A stretch of 31,969 bases of DNA from Candidatus Izemoplasmatales bacterium (GCA_041649275.1 JBAZNL010000016.1:1-31969); one strand, 5' to 3'. Shown: positions 7,458 through 16,431, counted from the first letter of the stretch. Translations and numbers: made by a program. Notes: generated by a model not told the origin, from the letters alone.

Positions 7458-8303
7458 ATGGAACGCCGACAGCACTACCAGAACGGCCGACCGACGCTCT
7501 ACCTGATCCCGACCCCGATCGGCAACCTCGGCGACATGACCTACCGCGCCGTCGACACGATCCGTGCGGTCGACGTCCTCTACGCCGAGGACACCCGCGT
7601 CTCGCAGGGACTGCTCCGCCACTTCGAGCTCCACAAGCAGCTCCGCAGCTACCACGAGCACAACAAGGCGACCGAAACCGCCGTCCTCGTCGGTTTCCTC
7701 CGCGAAGGCAAGTCGGTCGGACTGATGACCGACGCCGGCATGCCGCTGATCTCCGACCCGGGCTTCGAGGCGGCCGCCGCGGCCGCCGCCGAAGGCTATA
7801 ACGTCGTCGCCCTGCCGGGCGCGAACGCCGCGCTCGCGGGGCTCGCGATGTCCGGCCTGCCGCCGTGCCCGTTCTCCTTCGCCGGCTTTCCCGACCACAA
7901 GCAGGGGAAGCGCATGAAGGAACTGGAGGCGCTGTCCGGGAGGATCGAGACGCTCGTCTTCTACGAGGCGCCGCATCGCATGAAGGAAACGCTCATGGAC
8001 ATGCACCGCGCGTTCGGCGACCGCCGCGCCGCCGTGCTCCGCGAGATCACCAAGATCTACGAGGAGGCCGTCACCGGCATGCTCTCGGAACTCGCCGCCA
8101 TCGACGAGTGGGTCGGAGAGAACGTGATCGTCGTCGCCGGCCGCTCCGAGGCCGACGTCCCCGCGCCATCGATCGACGTGAAGGCCGCCGTCGACGACCT
8201 GATCGCGGCGGGATCGTCCCGCACCGAGGCGATGAAGCGGGTCGCCGCCCGCATGGGCGTCCCCAAGAGCGTCGTCTACCGCACCTACCTCGAACAGAAA
8301 TGA
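7458..8303 (+). CDS. rsmI: 16S rRNA (cytidine(1402)-2'-O)-methyltransferase
   Basis: RsmI methylates the ribose of C1402 in the decoding centre. The protein has 281 residues and the tetrapyrrole-methylase fold. Family motifs are LYLIPTPIGNLGDMTYRAVD near the start, YAEDTRVSQGLL, GLMTDAGMPLISDPGF (residues ~88-103), VVALPGANAALAGLA and FYEAPHRMKETL. The C-terminal end resembles the helix-turn-helix-like tail of the family (MGVPKSVVYRTYLEQK). The start ATG at 7458 lies five bases after trmN6. The YazA-type GIY-YIG gene that separates yabB from rsmI in Bacillus is absent here. Confidence 0.95.
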   Translation: MERRQHYQNGRPTLYLIPTPIGNLGDMTYRAVDTIRAVDVLYAEDTRVSQGLLRHFELHKQLRSYHEHNKATETAVLVGFLREGKSVGLMTDAGMPLISDPGFEAAAAAAAEGYNVVALPGANAALAGLAMSGLPPCPFSFAGFPDHKQGKRMKELEALSGRIETLVFYEAPHRMKETLMDMHRAFGDRRAAVLREITKIYEEAVTGMLSELAAIDEWVGENVIVVAGRSEADVPAPSIDVKAAVDDLIAAGSSRTEAMKRVAARMGVPKSVVYRTYLEQK

Positions 8304-8328
8304 AATCCGGAAACGGGAGGGGATCCAT

Positions 8329-8880
8329 ATGAAGTTCGTCGCATTGCTCGCCGACGGATACGAAGACATCGAAGCCCTCGGCACGACCGCGATCCTGCGC
8401 CGCGCCGGCATCCAGGTCGATTTCGCGTCCGTTCTCGAAAAGGACATGGCCATCGGGTCGTTCGGCACGAAGGTGCTCGTCGACCTGCCGCTTTCGTCCG
8501 TCTCGGTCGCCGACTACGACGGCGTCCTGATCCCGGGCGGCGCGCAGTCGAAGGTTCTGCGCGAGCACCAGGGCGTCCTCCGGCTCGTCCGCGAGTTCGC
8601 CGAGACCGGCAAGTGGCTCACCGCCATCTGCGCCGGACCGACGGTACTCGGCGTCCTCGGACTGCTCGACGGCGTCAAGTACACCGCTTTCCCCAACACC
8701 GACTTGTTCATGCCTTCGGGCATCCGGGTCATGAAGCCGGCGGTCGCCTCCGGCAACATCGTCACCGGCGCGGGCGCCGGCTGCGTCACCGAGTTCGCGC
8801 TCGAGATCATCCGCGCCGTCCTCGGCAAGGACAAGGCGCAGGACGTCAAGAAACGGATCCTTTTCCGGGAGTTCGAATAA
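8329..8880 (+). CDS. DJ-1/PfpI family protein
   Basis: This 183-residue cytosolic protein has the class I glutamine amidotransferase-like fold of DJ-1/YajL/PfpI. The nucleophilic elbow is AICAGPTVLG with Cys101. The partner acidic residue is Glu15 in GYEDIEAL, and VLIPGGAQSK is the conserved glycine loop. Members have been reported as chaperones, glyoxalases or protein/nucleotide deglycases; which applies here cannot be told. A GGGAGGGG ribosome binding site precedes ATG 8329. It sits between rsmI and metG in the same direction, so it is probably co-transcribed with translation genes. Confidence 0.9.
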   Translation: MKFVALLADGYEDIEALGTTAILRRAGIQVDFASVLEKDMAIGSFGTKVLVDLPLSSVSVADYDGVLIPGGAQSKVLREHQGVLRLVREFAETGKWLTAICAGPTVLGVLGLLDGVKYTAFPNTDLFMPSGIRVMKPAVASGNIVTGAGAGCVTEFALEIIRAVLGKDKAQDVKKRILFREFE

Positions 8881-8897
8881 AGTCAGGAGCGAATGAC

Positions 8898-10835
8898 ATG
8901 AAGACATTCTACATCACGACGCCGATCTACTACCCGAGCGGCAAGTTCCATATCGGGTCCGCCTATACGACGTGTCTCTGCGATACGCTGGTGCGATACA
9001 AGAAACTGTGGGGATACGACACCCGCTTCCTGACCGGAACCGACGAGCACGGCCTCAAGATCCAGCAGGCGGCGGAAGCCGCCGGCAAGACGCCGCAGGC
9101 GCACGTCGACCACATCGCCGGGCTGGCGAAGGAGCTCTGGAAGATCCTCGACATCGAAAACGACGATTTCATCCGTACCACCGAACCGCGCCACGAACAT
9201 GTCGTCGAAGGTATCTTCGAACGGCTGATCAGGCAGGGCGACATCTACCTCGGCGACTATTCCGGACACTACTGCGTGCAGTGCGAGGCGTACTTCACCG
9301 CCACCCAGATCAAGGATGGGAACATCTGCCCGGACTGCGGCCGCGAGACCAGGATCGTCAAGGAGCAGACCTATTTCCTGCGTTTGTCGAAGTACGCCGA
9401 CCGGCTCCTCCGGTACATCGACGAGCACCCCGACTTCATCACGCCGGAAACCCGGAAGAACGAGGTCGTCTCCTTCGTCAAGTCCGGGTTGAACGACCTC
9501 TCCGTGTCGCGCACCACGTTCGACTGGGGCATCAAGGTCCCGTCCGACCCGAAGCACGTCGTCTACGTCTGGATCGACGCGCTCTCCAACTATATCAGCG
9601 CCCTCGGCTATTCGACCCCCGACGACCGTCTGTACAAGAAGTACTGGGTCGAGGGTGACGAGGTCCTGCACGTCGTCGGCAAGGACATCCTCCGCTTCCA
9701 CGCGGTATACTGGCCGATCATGCTCATGGCGCTCGGCGTGCCGATCAAGTTCCGCCTCTTCGCGCACGGCTGGTATATGATGAAGGACGGCAAGATGTCG
9801 AAGTCGAAGGGAAACGTCGTCTATCCGGAACCGCTCGTCGCGCGCTACGGGCTCGACGCCTTCCGCTACTACATCGTCAAGGAACTCCCCTACGGCAACG
9901 ACGGCGTCTTCACCCCCGAGGACTACGTCGCCCGCATCAACACCGACCTCGTGAATGACCTCGGAAACCTCGTCTCGCGCACCGTCGCGATGGCGAACAA
10001 GTACTTCGGCGGCACCGTTCGGAAGACGGAGCACGAGGACTCCACCCGCCGCTTCGAACAGGAACTTGAAACCGTCGCCGCGGAGGCGACGGCGGACTAC
10101 TTCCGCTCGATGGACGAGTTCAAGGTCACCCAGGCGCTCGTCGCCACAAGCCGGCTCGTCGCCCGCACGAACAAGCTGATCGACGAGACCGCGCCGTGGA
10201 CGCTCGCCAAGGATCCGGCGCTGAAGCCGGCGCTCGAGTCGACGATCTACCATCTGCTCGAGGCGATCCGGATCGCGACGATCCTCTACCGTCCGGTCCT
10301 GATCCGGTCGTGCGACCGAATCTTCGCCGCCCTCGGCGTCGAAGACGACCGCCGCGGCTTCGCCGACGTCGGCTTCGGAAAGAAGGAGACCTACGCCGTC
10401 GAACAGGCGATCGACCACCTCTTCCCGCGGCTCGACGCCGAGAAGGAGATCGAGGCCGTCAAGGCGATGATGAACCAGCAGAAGCCGGCCGAAGCGCCCG
10501 CGCCCGTCAAGAAGGCGGAGGTCGCGATCGAGGACTTCGCCAAGCTCGAGCTCGTCGTCGGCCACGTCCGGGAATGCGTCAAGCATCCGAACGCATCGAA
10601 GCTGCTCGTCCTGACGATCGACACCGGCGACCGCGTCCGCCAGGTCGTCTCCGGCATCGCCCAGTACTACAGGCCGGAGGAACTGGTCGGTCGCCGCGTC
10701 GTCGTGGTCGCCAACCTGAAGCCGGTGAAGCTGCGCGACGTCCTCTCCGAGGGCATGATCCTGTGCGCCGAACGCGAGAAGGGCTTTACCCTCGTCGAGG
10801 CGCCCGACGTCCCCGCCGGATCCGTCATCAGCTAG
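8898..10835 (+). CDS. metG: Methionyl-tRNA synthetase with C-terminal tRNA-binding domain
   Basis: MetG charges tRNA-Met. The protein has 645 residues. The HIGH-type site is PSGKFHIGSAY near the N-terminus and KMSKS is at 299-303. A CxxC...CxxC zinc knuckle is present (C126, C129, C144, C147). The anticodon-binding helical domain follows (~380-530). The last ~110 residues are an EMAP/Trbp111-like OB fold (from IEDFAKLELVVGHVRECVKH) that aids tRNA binding and dimerisation. ATG 8898 is preceded by AGGAG 8 bases upstream. The sequence upstream in frame is DJ-1 gene read in the wrong frame. No T-box leader is seen. Confidence 0.97.
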   Translation: MKTFYITTPIYYPSGKFHIGSAYTTCLCDTLVRYKKLWGYDTRFLTGTDEHGLKIQQAAEAAGKTPQAHVDHIAGLAKELWKILDIENDDFIRTTEPRHEHVVEGIFERLIRQGDIYLGDYSGHYCVQCEAYFTATQIKDGNICPDCGRETRIVKEQTYFLRLSKYADRLLRYIDEHPDFITPETRKNEVVSFVKSGLNDLSVSRTTFDWGIKVPSDPKHVVYVWIDALSNYISALGYSTPDDRLYKKYWVEGDEVLHVVGKDILRFHAVYWPIMLMALGVPIKFRLFAHGWYMMKDGKMSKSKGNVVYPEPLVARYGLDAFRYYIVKELPYGNDGVFTPEDYVARINTDLVNDLGNLVSRTVAMANKYFGGTVRKTEHEDSTRRFEQELETVAAEATADYFRSMDEFKVTQALVATSRLVARTNKLIDETAPWTLAKDPALKPALESTIYHLLEAIRIATILYRPVLIRSCDRIFAALGVEDDRRGFADVGFGKKETYAVEQAIDHLFPRLDAEKEIEAVKAMMNQQKPAEAPAPVKKAEVAIEDFAKLELVVGHVRECVKHPNASKLLVLTIDTGDRVRQVVSGIAQYYRPEELVGRRVVVVANLKPVKLRDVLSEGMILCAEREKGFTLVEAPDVPAGSVIS

Positions 10836-10843
10836 GAGCGGCC

Positions 10844-11710
10844 GTGAAGTTCAATCTCAAGAAGGAGCTCAGGACCCTGGGCTCCGTGCTTTTCGGAACG
10901 GCCCTGATCGTCGTCGGCATCGCCTGGTTCATCGACCCGGTGAAACTCTACACCGGCGGCGTGTCCGGGCTCTCCCAGCTGATCGTGAACGTCGTCGAGG
11001 CCGCCACCGGCGGCTATCGGATCAACCTCGGCATCCTCATCTACGGCTTCCAGATCCCGCTTCTGGTCTTCGGCTGGTTCAAGCTGTCGCGCCGCTTCAT
11101 CGTCTACACGATCCTGTCGGTGACGCTCACGGCCTTCTTCCTCGCGCTCCCGATCGGTTTCCCGGTGATGGGGACCGACACGCTCGGAAGCGCCCTCGCC
11201 GGCGGAGGCCTGCTCGGCATCGGAAACGGCATCCTGCTTCGTAACGGCGCCTCATCGGGCGGCACCACGATCCCCTTTCAGTACCTGTCGCTCAAGACCG
11301 GCAAGTCGGTCGGCCTCTACCAGATCGCCTTCAACGCCGCGATCATCCTGATCGCCGGCTTCCGCTTCGGCTTGCCGATCGCGGTCTATACGATCGTCAG
11401 CCAGATGATGAACTCCGTCGTCATCGACAAGATCCACACCGCGTACAACTTCATGAAGCTCGAGATCGTCACCGATGCGCCCGACGACGTCCTCGCGGAA
11501 CTCGCCAAGCGGCTGCCGCACGGCGTGACCGCCGTCGACGCCACCGGGCTCTACTCGCTCCAGTCGAAGAAGATGCTCTACACGATCATCTCCGTGCACG
11601 AGATGAACACCTACGTGAACCTCGTCCGCGAGATCGACCCGAAGGCCTTCATCGTCATGACGGGGGTCGACGGCGTGCGCGGAAACTTCAAGAAGAAGTT
11701 CATCAAGTGA
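10844..11710 (+). CDS. YitT family membrane protein (DUF161/DUF2179)
   Basis: This is a 288-residue integral membrane protein of the YitT family, whose transport or regulatory role is not settled. Hydrophobic segments begin at residues ~10-32 (LGSVLFGTALIVVGIAWF) and continue as five or six helices to ~190. The family signature FIDPVKLYTGGVSGLSQLI is near the first helix, and LRNGASSGGTTI is a conserved glycine-rich loop. The soluble C-terminal DUF2179 domain occupies ~200-288 (KMLYTIISVHEMNTYVNLVR). The start is GTG at 10844, with a TAGGAG ribosome binding site overlapping the metG stop. It is the last gene of the tmk operon; no clear hairpin terminator separates it from the rplM promoter. 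Confidence 0.9.
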   Translation: MKFNLKKELRTLGSVLFGTALIVVGIAWFIDPVKLYTGGVSGLSQLIVNVVEAATGGYRINLGILIYGFQIPLLVFGWFKLSRRFIVYTILSVTLTAFFLALPIGFPVMGTDTLGSALAGGGLLGIGNGILLRNGASSGGTTIPFQYLSLKTGKSVGLYQIAFNAAIILIAGFRFGLPIAVYTIVSQMMNSVVIDKIHTAYNFMKLEIVTDAPDDVLAELAKRLPHGVTAVDATGLYSLQSKKMLYTIISVHEMNTYVNLVREIDPKAFIVMTGVDGVRGNFKKKFIK

Positions 11711-11720
11711 CACAAAAAAG

Positions 11721-11749
11721 TTGACGAAAAGCCGCTTGGGTGATATTAT
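11721..11749 (+). promoter_or_regulatory. rplM-rpsI promoter
   Basis: TTGACG (11721-11726), 17-base spacer, TATTAT (11744-11749). It begins 10 bases after the yitT stop. Confidence 0.85.
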
Positions 11750-11780
11750 AGTACAGGTACATTTTGGTTTATCCCACAAG

Positions 11781-11804
11781 CTCCTTACACCAACCCCTAA
11801 GGAG
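11781..11804 (+). promoter_or_regulatory. L13 leader hairpin sequestering the rplM ribosome binding site
   Basis: CTCCTTA (11781-11787) is exactly complementary to TAAGGAG (11798-11804), which is most of the rplM Shine-Dalgarno AAGGAGG. The loop is ten bases. Folding would hide the ribosome binding site. L13-S9 leaders with an autoregulatory structure are known in low-GC Gram-positive bacteria; I infer this is such an element but did not compare it with a covariance model. Confidence 0.6.
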
Positions 11805-11814
11805 GACAAACAAA

Positions 11815-12249
11815 ATGAAAACCTACATGGCAAGTTCGGAAACGATCGAAACGAAATGGTACGTCGTCGACGCCGCAGGGCAGAGACTGGGACGGCTGGC
11901 CACGGAAGTCGCCACCGTGCTGAGAGGAAAGCATAAACCGACGTTCACGCCCCACGTGGACTGCGGCGACTATGTGATCGTCATCAACGCGGAGAAGGTC
12001 GAACTCACGGGCAACAAATGGGACGACAAGCTCTACTACACCCATTCCGGCTACAACTCGGGCCTCACGACGACGACGGCAAAGGTCATGATCCAGGAGA
12101 AACCGGTGAGAATGGTTGAACTTGCGATCAAGGGCATGCTCCCCAAGACGAAGCTCGGCGACAAGATGTTCGACAAGCTGTTCGTGTACGCGGGACCGGA
12201 ACACAGACATTCGGCGCAGAAGCCGGAAGTCATGGTCATCAAGGGATAA
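11815..12249 (+). CDS. rplM: 50S ribosomal protein L13
   Basis: This is an early-assembly protein of the large subunit. It is 144 residues, the normal length, with WYVVDAAGQRLGRLATEVAT near the start and signature regions KPTFTPHVDCGDYVIVINAE and AIKGMLPKTKLG. ATG 11815 has a strong AAGGAGG seven bases or more upstream, and that site also lies in the leader hairpin. It is followed by rpsI after 13 bases, the universal L13-S9 pair. Confidence 0.97.
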   Translation: MKTYMASSETIETKWYVVDAAGQRLGRLATEVATVLRGKHKPTFTPHVDCGDYVIVINAEKVELTGNKWDDKLYYTHSGYNSGLTTTTAKVMIQEKPVRMVELAIKGMLPKTKLGDKMFDKLFVYAGPEHRHSAQKPEVMVIKG

Positions 12250-12262
12250 GGAGGGACCGACA

Positions 12263-12658
<396 letters not shown>

Positions 12659-12671
12659 GACGAACGAACCG

Positions 12672-12704
12672 AAAAAACACAGGACCCCACACCCTGTGTT
12701 TTTT
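12672..12704 (+). terminator. Terminator of rplM-rpsI
   Basis: AAAAAACACAGG (12672-12683) pairs with CCTGTGTTTTTT (12693-12704) around a nine-base loop, with T residues continuing. It begins 14 bases after the rpsI stop. Confidence 0.9.
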
Positions 12705-12717
12705 TATTTCCTTCAGA

Positions 12718-12735
12718 GCGCTCGTGCACGAGCGC
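12718..12735. repeat. 18-bp perfect palindrome upstream of the ABC exporter promoter
   Basis: GCGCTCGTGCACGAGCGC is identical to its reverse complement over 18 bp. It lies after the rpsI terminator and 21 bases upstream of the -35 box of the next operon. There is no T run, so it is not a second terminator. It could be a dimeric repressor or activator site; function is unproven. Confidence 0.6.
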
Positions 12736-12756
12736 GCGTATAAATCCGGAATTCGG

Positions 12757-12785
12757 TTGCCTTCGCAACGGGTTTGTAATACAAT
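12757..12785 (+). promoter_or_regulatory. Promoter of the heterodimeric ABC exporter
   Basis: TTGCCT (12757-12762), 17-base spacer, TACAAT (12780-12785). A GAGGTGG ribosome binding site and ATG follow at 12813. Confidence 0.75.
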
Positions 12786-12812
12786 AATGATGTTGCTCTG
12801 CGAGGTGGTCGA

Positions 12813-14597
12813 ATGCTTTTCGGAAGACATGTGAACAGACTCTATCTCAAATACGCCCTGCTGTATATGGTCGGCATCGCCGCCCTGATCGCGGTCGACT
12901 TCTATCAGCTCGAGATTCCCGAGATCATCGGCGGAATCATCCGGGGACTGGAGAACGCGACGCTGACGGAGTCGGTCCTCTGGGGATACGTCGTCGACAT
13001 CGCGCTGATCGCCGTCGTCCTCGTGGTCGGCCGCTTCCTGTGGCGCATCTGCATCATGGGCACCTCCTGGCGGACCGGGTACGACCTGCGCAACGCCATG
13101 TTCGAGCACGCCGAGAAACTCAGCCAGACGTTCTACCAGCACAACAAGTCCGGCGCCCTGATGGCGCTCTTCACGAGCGACCTCGACGCCGTCCGGATGG
13201 CGTTCGGCCCGGGGATCCTGATGTTCTTCGACGTCCTCTTCCTCGGCACGTTCGCGCTCTACAAGATGGCCGTCCTCCAGCCCGTCCTCACCCTCATCAC
13301 CGTCATCCCGCTCGCCATGGTGTCGGTCATGGCGGCGTTCGTGAGCCGCATCACCGGCGCCAAGTTCAAGGCCCGACAGAAGGCGCTCGAGGACATGTTC
13401 GACTTCACCCAGGAGAACTTCTACGGGATCGCCGTGATCAAGGCGTTCGTGAACGAACTGCGCGAGATCCGGCGGTTTGCCAGAATCAATCAGGACAACC
13501 ACGACAAGAACATGTCGTTCGTCAAGGTCTCGACGCTCATGCATACCGGGATCCAGATGTTCATCACCCTGATCCGGATCATCATGCTCGCGGTCGGCGG
13601 CTACATCGCCTACCGCACCTTCGGTCTGCCCGACGGCGATCCGGCGAAGCTCGACGCCGCCATGCTGGCGACCTTCGCCGGCTACTTCGGCACCGTGATC
13701 TGGCCGATGATGGCGGTCGGCCGCCTCATCAACATGCGCTCCCAGGCGAACGCCAGCCTCCAGCGGATCAACGGCCTGCTCGACCAGAAGGTCGAGATCG
13801 TCGACGGCGAGAACGTCGTCTCCGACATCGACATCAAGGGCCGGATCGTCTTCAACAACCTCACCTTCAGGTACCCCGGCACGAAGGCCGAGGTGCTCAG
13901 GAACATCGACTTCGAAATCGCGGCGGGACAGACCGTCGGGATCATCGGCCGAACCGGATCCGGCAAGACGACGATCGTCGACGTCCTCCTCCGTCTCTAC
14001 AACCTGAAGTCGAACGAGGTCGTCGTCGACGGCGTCGACCTGATGCGGATTCCGCTCAGGACGATCCGCGGCGCGATCGGCTACGTCCCCCAGGACAACT
14101 TCATCTTCTCCGACACGGTCCGAAACAACATCGCCTTCGGCGTCGACGGCGCGACCGACGAGGCGATCGTCGCGATGGCGACGGCGGCCGACGTCCACGA
14201 GAACATCGAGGACTTCCCCGACCGGTACGACACGATCGTCGGCGAGCGCGGCGTCACCCTCTCGGGCGGCCAGAAGCAGCGCGTCTCGATCGCCCGCGCG
14301 CTCATCAAGGATCCGCCGATCCTGATCATGGACGACTCCTTCAGCGCGGTCGACACCAAGACCGAGGAGGCCGTCCTCGGAAGACTCCGCGAACTCCGCG
14401 CCGGCAAGACCACGATCCTGATCGCGCACCGCATCTCGACGATCAAGGACGCCGACCGGATCGTCGTCATCGACGACGGCCGGGTCGCCGCGACCGGGAC
14501 CCACGACGAGCTCCTTGCGACCTCGCCGCTCTACGCCGAGATGGTTCTCCGCCAGCAGCTCGAAGCGGCGATCGAAGGGGGGAACGGCAATGCCTAG
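12813..14597 (+). CDS. Heterodimeric ABC exporter, half-transporter with degenerate Walker B
   Basis: This 594-residue half-transporter has a type I exporter membrane domain (six helices within ~15-310) and a C-terminal ATPase. Walker A is GRTGSGKTT from G379, the Q-loop is YVPQDN, the signature is a normal LSGGQKQRV, and the H-loop is AHR. The catalytic Glu after Walker B is replaced: ILIMDDSF has D507-D508. This is typical of the first subunit of pairs such as BmrC/BmrD, LmrC/LmrD and TM287/288. The substrate is unknown; drug or lipid export is the family norm. The gene overlaps its partner by eight bases. Confidence 0.93.
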   Translation: MLFGRHVNRLYLKYALLYMVGIAALIAVDFYQLEIPEIIGGIIRGLENATLTESVLWGYVVDIALIAVVLVVGRFLWRICIMGTSWRTGYDLRNAMFEHAEKLSQTFYQHNKSGALMALFTSDLDAVRMAFGPGILMFFDVLFLGTFALYKMAVLQPVLTLITVIPLAMVSVMAAFVSRITGAKFKARQKALEDMFDFTQENFYGIAVIKAFVNELREIRRFARINQDNHDKNMSFVKVSTLMHTGIQMFITLIRIIMLAVGGYIAYRTFGLPDGDPAKLDAAMLATFAGYFGTVIWPMMAVGRLINMRSQANASLQRINGLLDQKVEIVDGENVVSDIDIKGRIVFNNLTFRYPGTKAEVLRNIDFEIAAGQTVGIIGRTGSGKTTIVDVLLRLYNLKSNEVVVDGVDLMRIPLRTIRGAIGYVPQDNFIFSDTVRNNIAFGVDGATDEAIVAMATAADVHENIEDFPDRYDTIVGERGVTLSGGQKQRVSIARALIKDPPILIMDDSFSAVDTKTEEAVLGRLRELRAGKTTILIAHRISTIKDADRIVVIDDGRVAATGTHDELLATSPLYAEMVLRQQLEAAIEGGNGNA

Positions 14598-16386
14598 ACC
14601 TTCCGCCCTCGTCGACATCGACTCGATCCGCACCCGCAAGTATTCCGACTGGACGATCATCAAGCGGCTGCTCTCCTACATCGGTCCGCATCTCGTCCTC
14701 TTCATCCCGATCTCGCTCTTCCTGCTCCTCCTCGTCGGCCTCGACCTCGTCGGCCCGCTGCTCCTTGCGCGCGTGCTCGACATGCTCGGCCAGGACCCGA
14801 TCGACCTCAGCGGAATCCTCTGGATCTCGCTCGGCTACGTCGGCATCATGGCCGTCAACGGCTTTCTCTCCTACCAGCAGACGATGCTTCTGCAGGGGCT
14901 CGGACAGAAGGTCATCTACGCGATCAGGAAAGACGTCTTCGATCACATCGAGGCGCTCTCCATCTCCCAGTTCAACAAGGTCCCCGTCGGGAAGCTCGTG
15001 ACCCGCGTCACCTCCGACACCTCGACCCTCAACACGATGTACACCGACGTCCTCGTGAACCTCTTCCGCAACTCGCTCACGATCGTCGGCGCGTTCATCA
15101 CGATGTTCGTGATGCAGCCGCGGCTCTCGCTCTACATCTCCGCGGTCGTGCCGTTCGTGGCGATCGCCTCGGTTGTGTTCCGCAAGTTCACGCGCCGCGC
15201 CTACCGCAACGTCCGCACCCAGGTCTCGGTCATCAACGCCTTCCTCTCGGAACACCTTTCCGGGATGAAGCTGATCCAGATCTTCAACCGCGAGCCGAAA
15301 AAGCTCGACGAGTTCCGCGAGCGCAGCGCGAAGCTCCGGAAGTACCAGCTGAACCAGATGACGACGTTCGCGATCTACCGTCCGTTCATGTACTTCCTCT
15401 ACGTCGTCGCGCTCATCATCGCGCTTTGGTTCGGCGGCAAGCTCGCGATCCAGGGGGTCATCTCCTTCGGCATCCTCTACGCCTTCACCGACTACATCCA
15501 CAAGTTCTTCGATCCGATCCAGGAGCTCGCCGAACAGTTCGACACGATGCAGGCCGCCTTCACCTCGGGCGAGCGCATCTTCGAGATCCTCGACACGAAG
15601 CCCGAGGTCGTCGACGCCGCCGACGCGCAGCCGATCGTCTTCCGGGGGAAGATCGAGTTCGAGCACGTCTGGTTCGCCTACATCGGCGAGGACTGGATCC
15701 TCAAGGACGTGAGCTTCGTCGTCGAGCCTCGCGAGACGGTCGCCTTCGTCGGCGCCACCGGCTCCGGCAAGACGACGATCCTCTCGCTCATCGTCCGCAA
15801 CTACGACATCCAGAAGGGACGGATCCTGATCGACGGCGTCGACATCCGCGGAATCGAGATCGGTTCGCTCCGCAAGCAGGTCGGGCAGATGCTCCAGGAC
15901 GTGTTCTTGTTCTCCGGCACGGTCGAGTCGAACATCCGGCTCGGCGACGAGGAGATCACCGACGCCGACATCGTCGAGGCGGCGAGGTACGTGAACGCCG
16001 ACCGCTTCATCGACCGGTTGCCGGCGAAGTACGCCGAGCCCGTGCGCGAACGCGGGAACAACTTCTCCTCCGGCCAGCGCCAGCTCCTCTCCTTCGCCCG
16101 CACGATCGTCCACCGGCCGTCGGTGATGATCCTCGACGAGGCGACCGCGAACATCGACACCGAGACCGAGGAACTGATCCAGGAATCGCTCGCGAAGATG
16201 ATGAACATCGGCACGATGATCATCGTCGCCCACCGTCTCTCCACGATTCAGCACGTCGACAAGATCATCGTGATGCAGAAGGGGAAGATCATCGAGATGG
16301 GCAACCATCAGGAACTCCTCCGGAACAAGGGTCACTACTACATGCTCTATCGTCTCCAGTACGACCGAAAACTGGAAAACATCTGA
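14590..16386 (+). CDS. Heterodimeric ABC exporter, half-transporter with degenerate signature
   Basis: This is the partner subunit of 598 residues, with an N-terminal extension of ~20 residues, six membrane helices (~30-310) and an ATPase domain. Walker A is GATGSGKTT, and Walker B has the normal catalytic Glu (MILDEATANID, D516-E517). The signature is altered to FSSGQ (492-496) in place of LSGGQ. In these heterodimers the odd signature faces the odd Walker B of the partner, so both lesions fall in one composite site and the other site stays catalytic. ATG 14590 lies inside the end of the upstream gene (8-base overlap), with GGAAC/AAGGGG weak ribosome binding sequence just upstream. Confidence 0.93.
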   Translation: MPRPSALVDIDSIRTRKYSDWTIIKRLLSYIGPHLVLFIPISLFLLLLVGLDLVGPLLLARVLDMLGQDPIDLSGILWISLGYVGIMAVNGFLSYQQTMLLQGLGQKVIYAIRKDVFDHIEALSISQFNKVPVGKLVTRVTSDTSTLNTMYTDVLVNLFRNSLTIVGAFITMFVMQPRLSLYISAVVPFVAIASVVFRKFTRRAYRNVRTQVSVINAFLSEHLSGMKLIQIFNREPKKLDEFRERSAKLRKYQLNQMTTFAIYRPFMYFLYVVALIIALWFGGKLAIQGVISFGILYAFTDYIHKFFDPIQELAEQFDTMQAAFTSGERIFEILDTKPEVVDAADAQPIVFRGKIEFEHVWFAYIGEDWILKDVSFVVEPRETVAFVGATGSGKTTILSLIVRNYDIQKGRILIDGVDIRGIEIGSLRKQVGQMLQDVFLFSGTVESNIRLGDEEITDADIVEAARYVNADRFIDRLPAKYAEPVRERGNNFSSGQRQLLSFARTIVHRPSVMILDEATANIDTETEELIQESLAKMMNIGTMIIVAHRLSTIQHVDKIIVMQKGKIIEMGNHQELLRNKGHYYMLYRLQYDRKLENI

Positions 16387-16403
16387 AATACGGACGCTTT
16401 CGC

Positions 16404-16431
16404 TTTCACTTTCCCCGCTTTTGGTTATAAT
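16404..16431 (+). promoter_or_regulatory. Promoter of the KPEP-DUF1508 gene
   Basis: A consensus TATAAT (16426-16431) is preceded by TTTCAC (16404-16409) with a 16-base spacer. The ribosome binding site GAGGTGA follows just before the gene. Confidence 0.65.

Noticed and set aside
8883..10586. Long minus-strand open frame opposite metG
   Set aside because: Shadow of metG with biased composition and no recognisable domain.
11764..11814. N-terminal extension of L13 from an upstream start
   Set aside because: It would put the Shine-Dalgarno and leader hairpin inside the coding region; the family starts at the ATG at 11815.
14467..16335. Long minus-strand open frame opposite the second ABC exporter gene
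   Set aside because: Same reason: low-complexity acidic composition, no ribosome binding site, complete overlap with a clear transporter gene.
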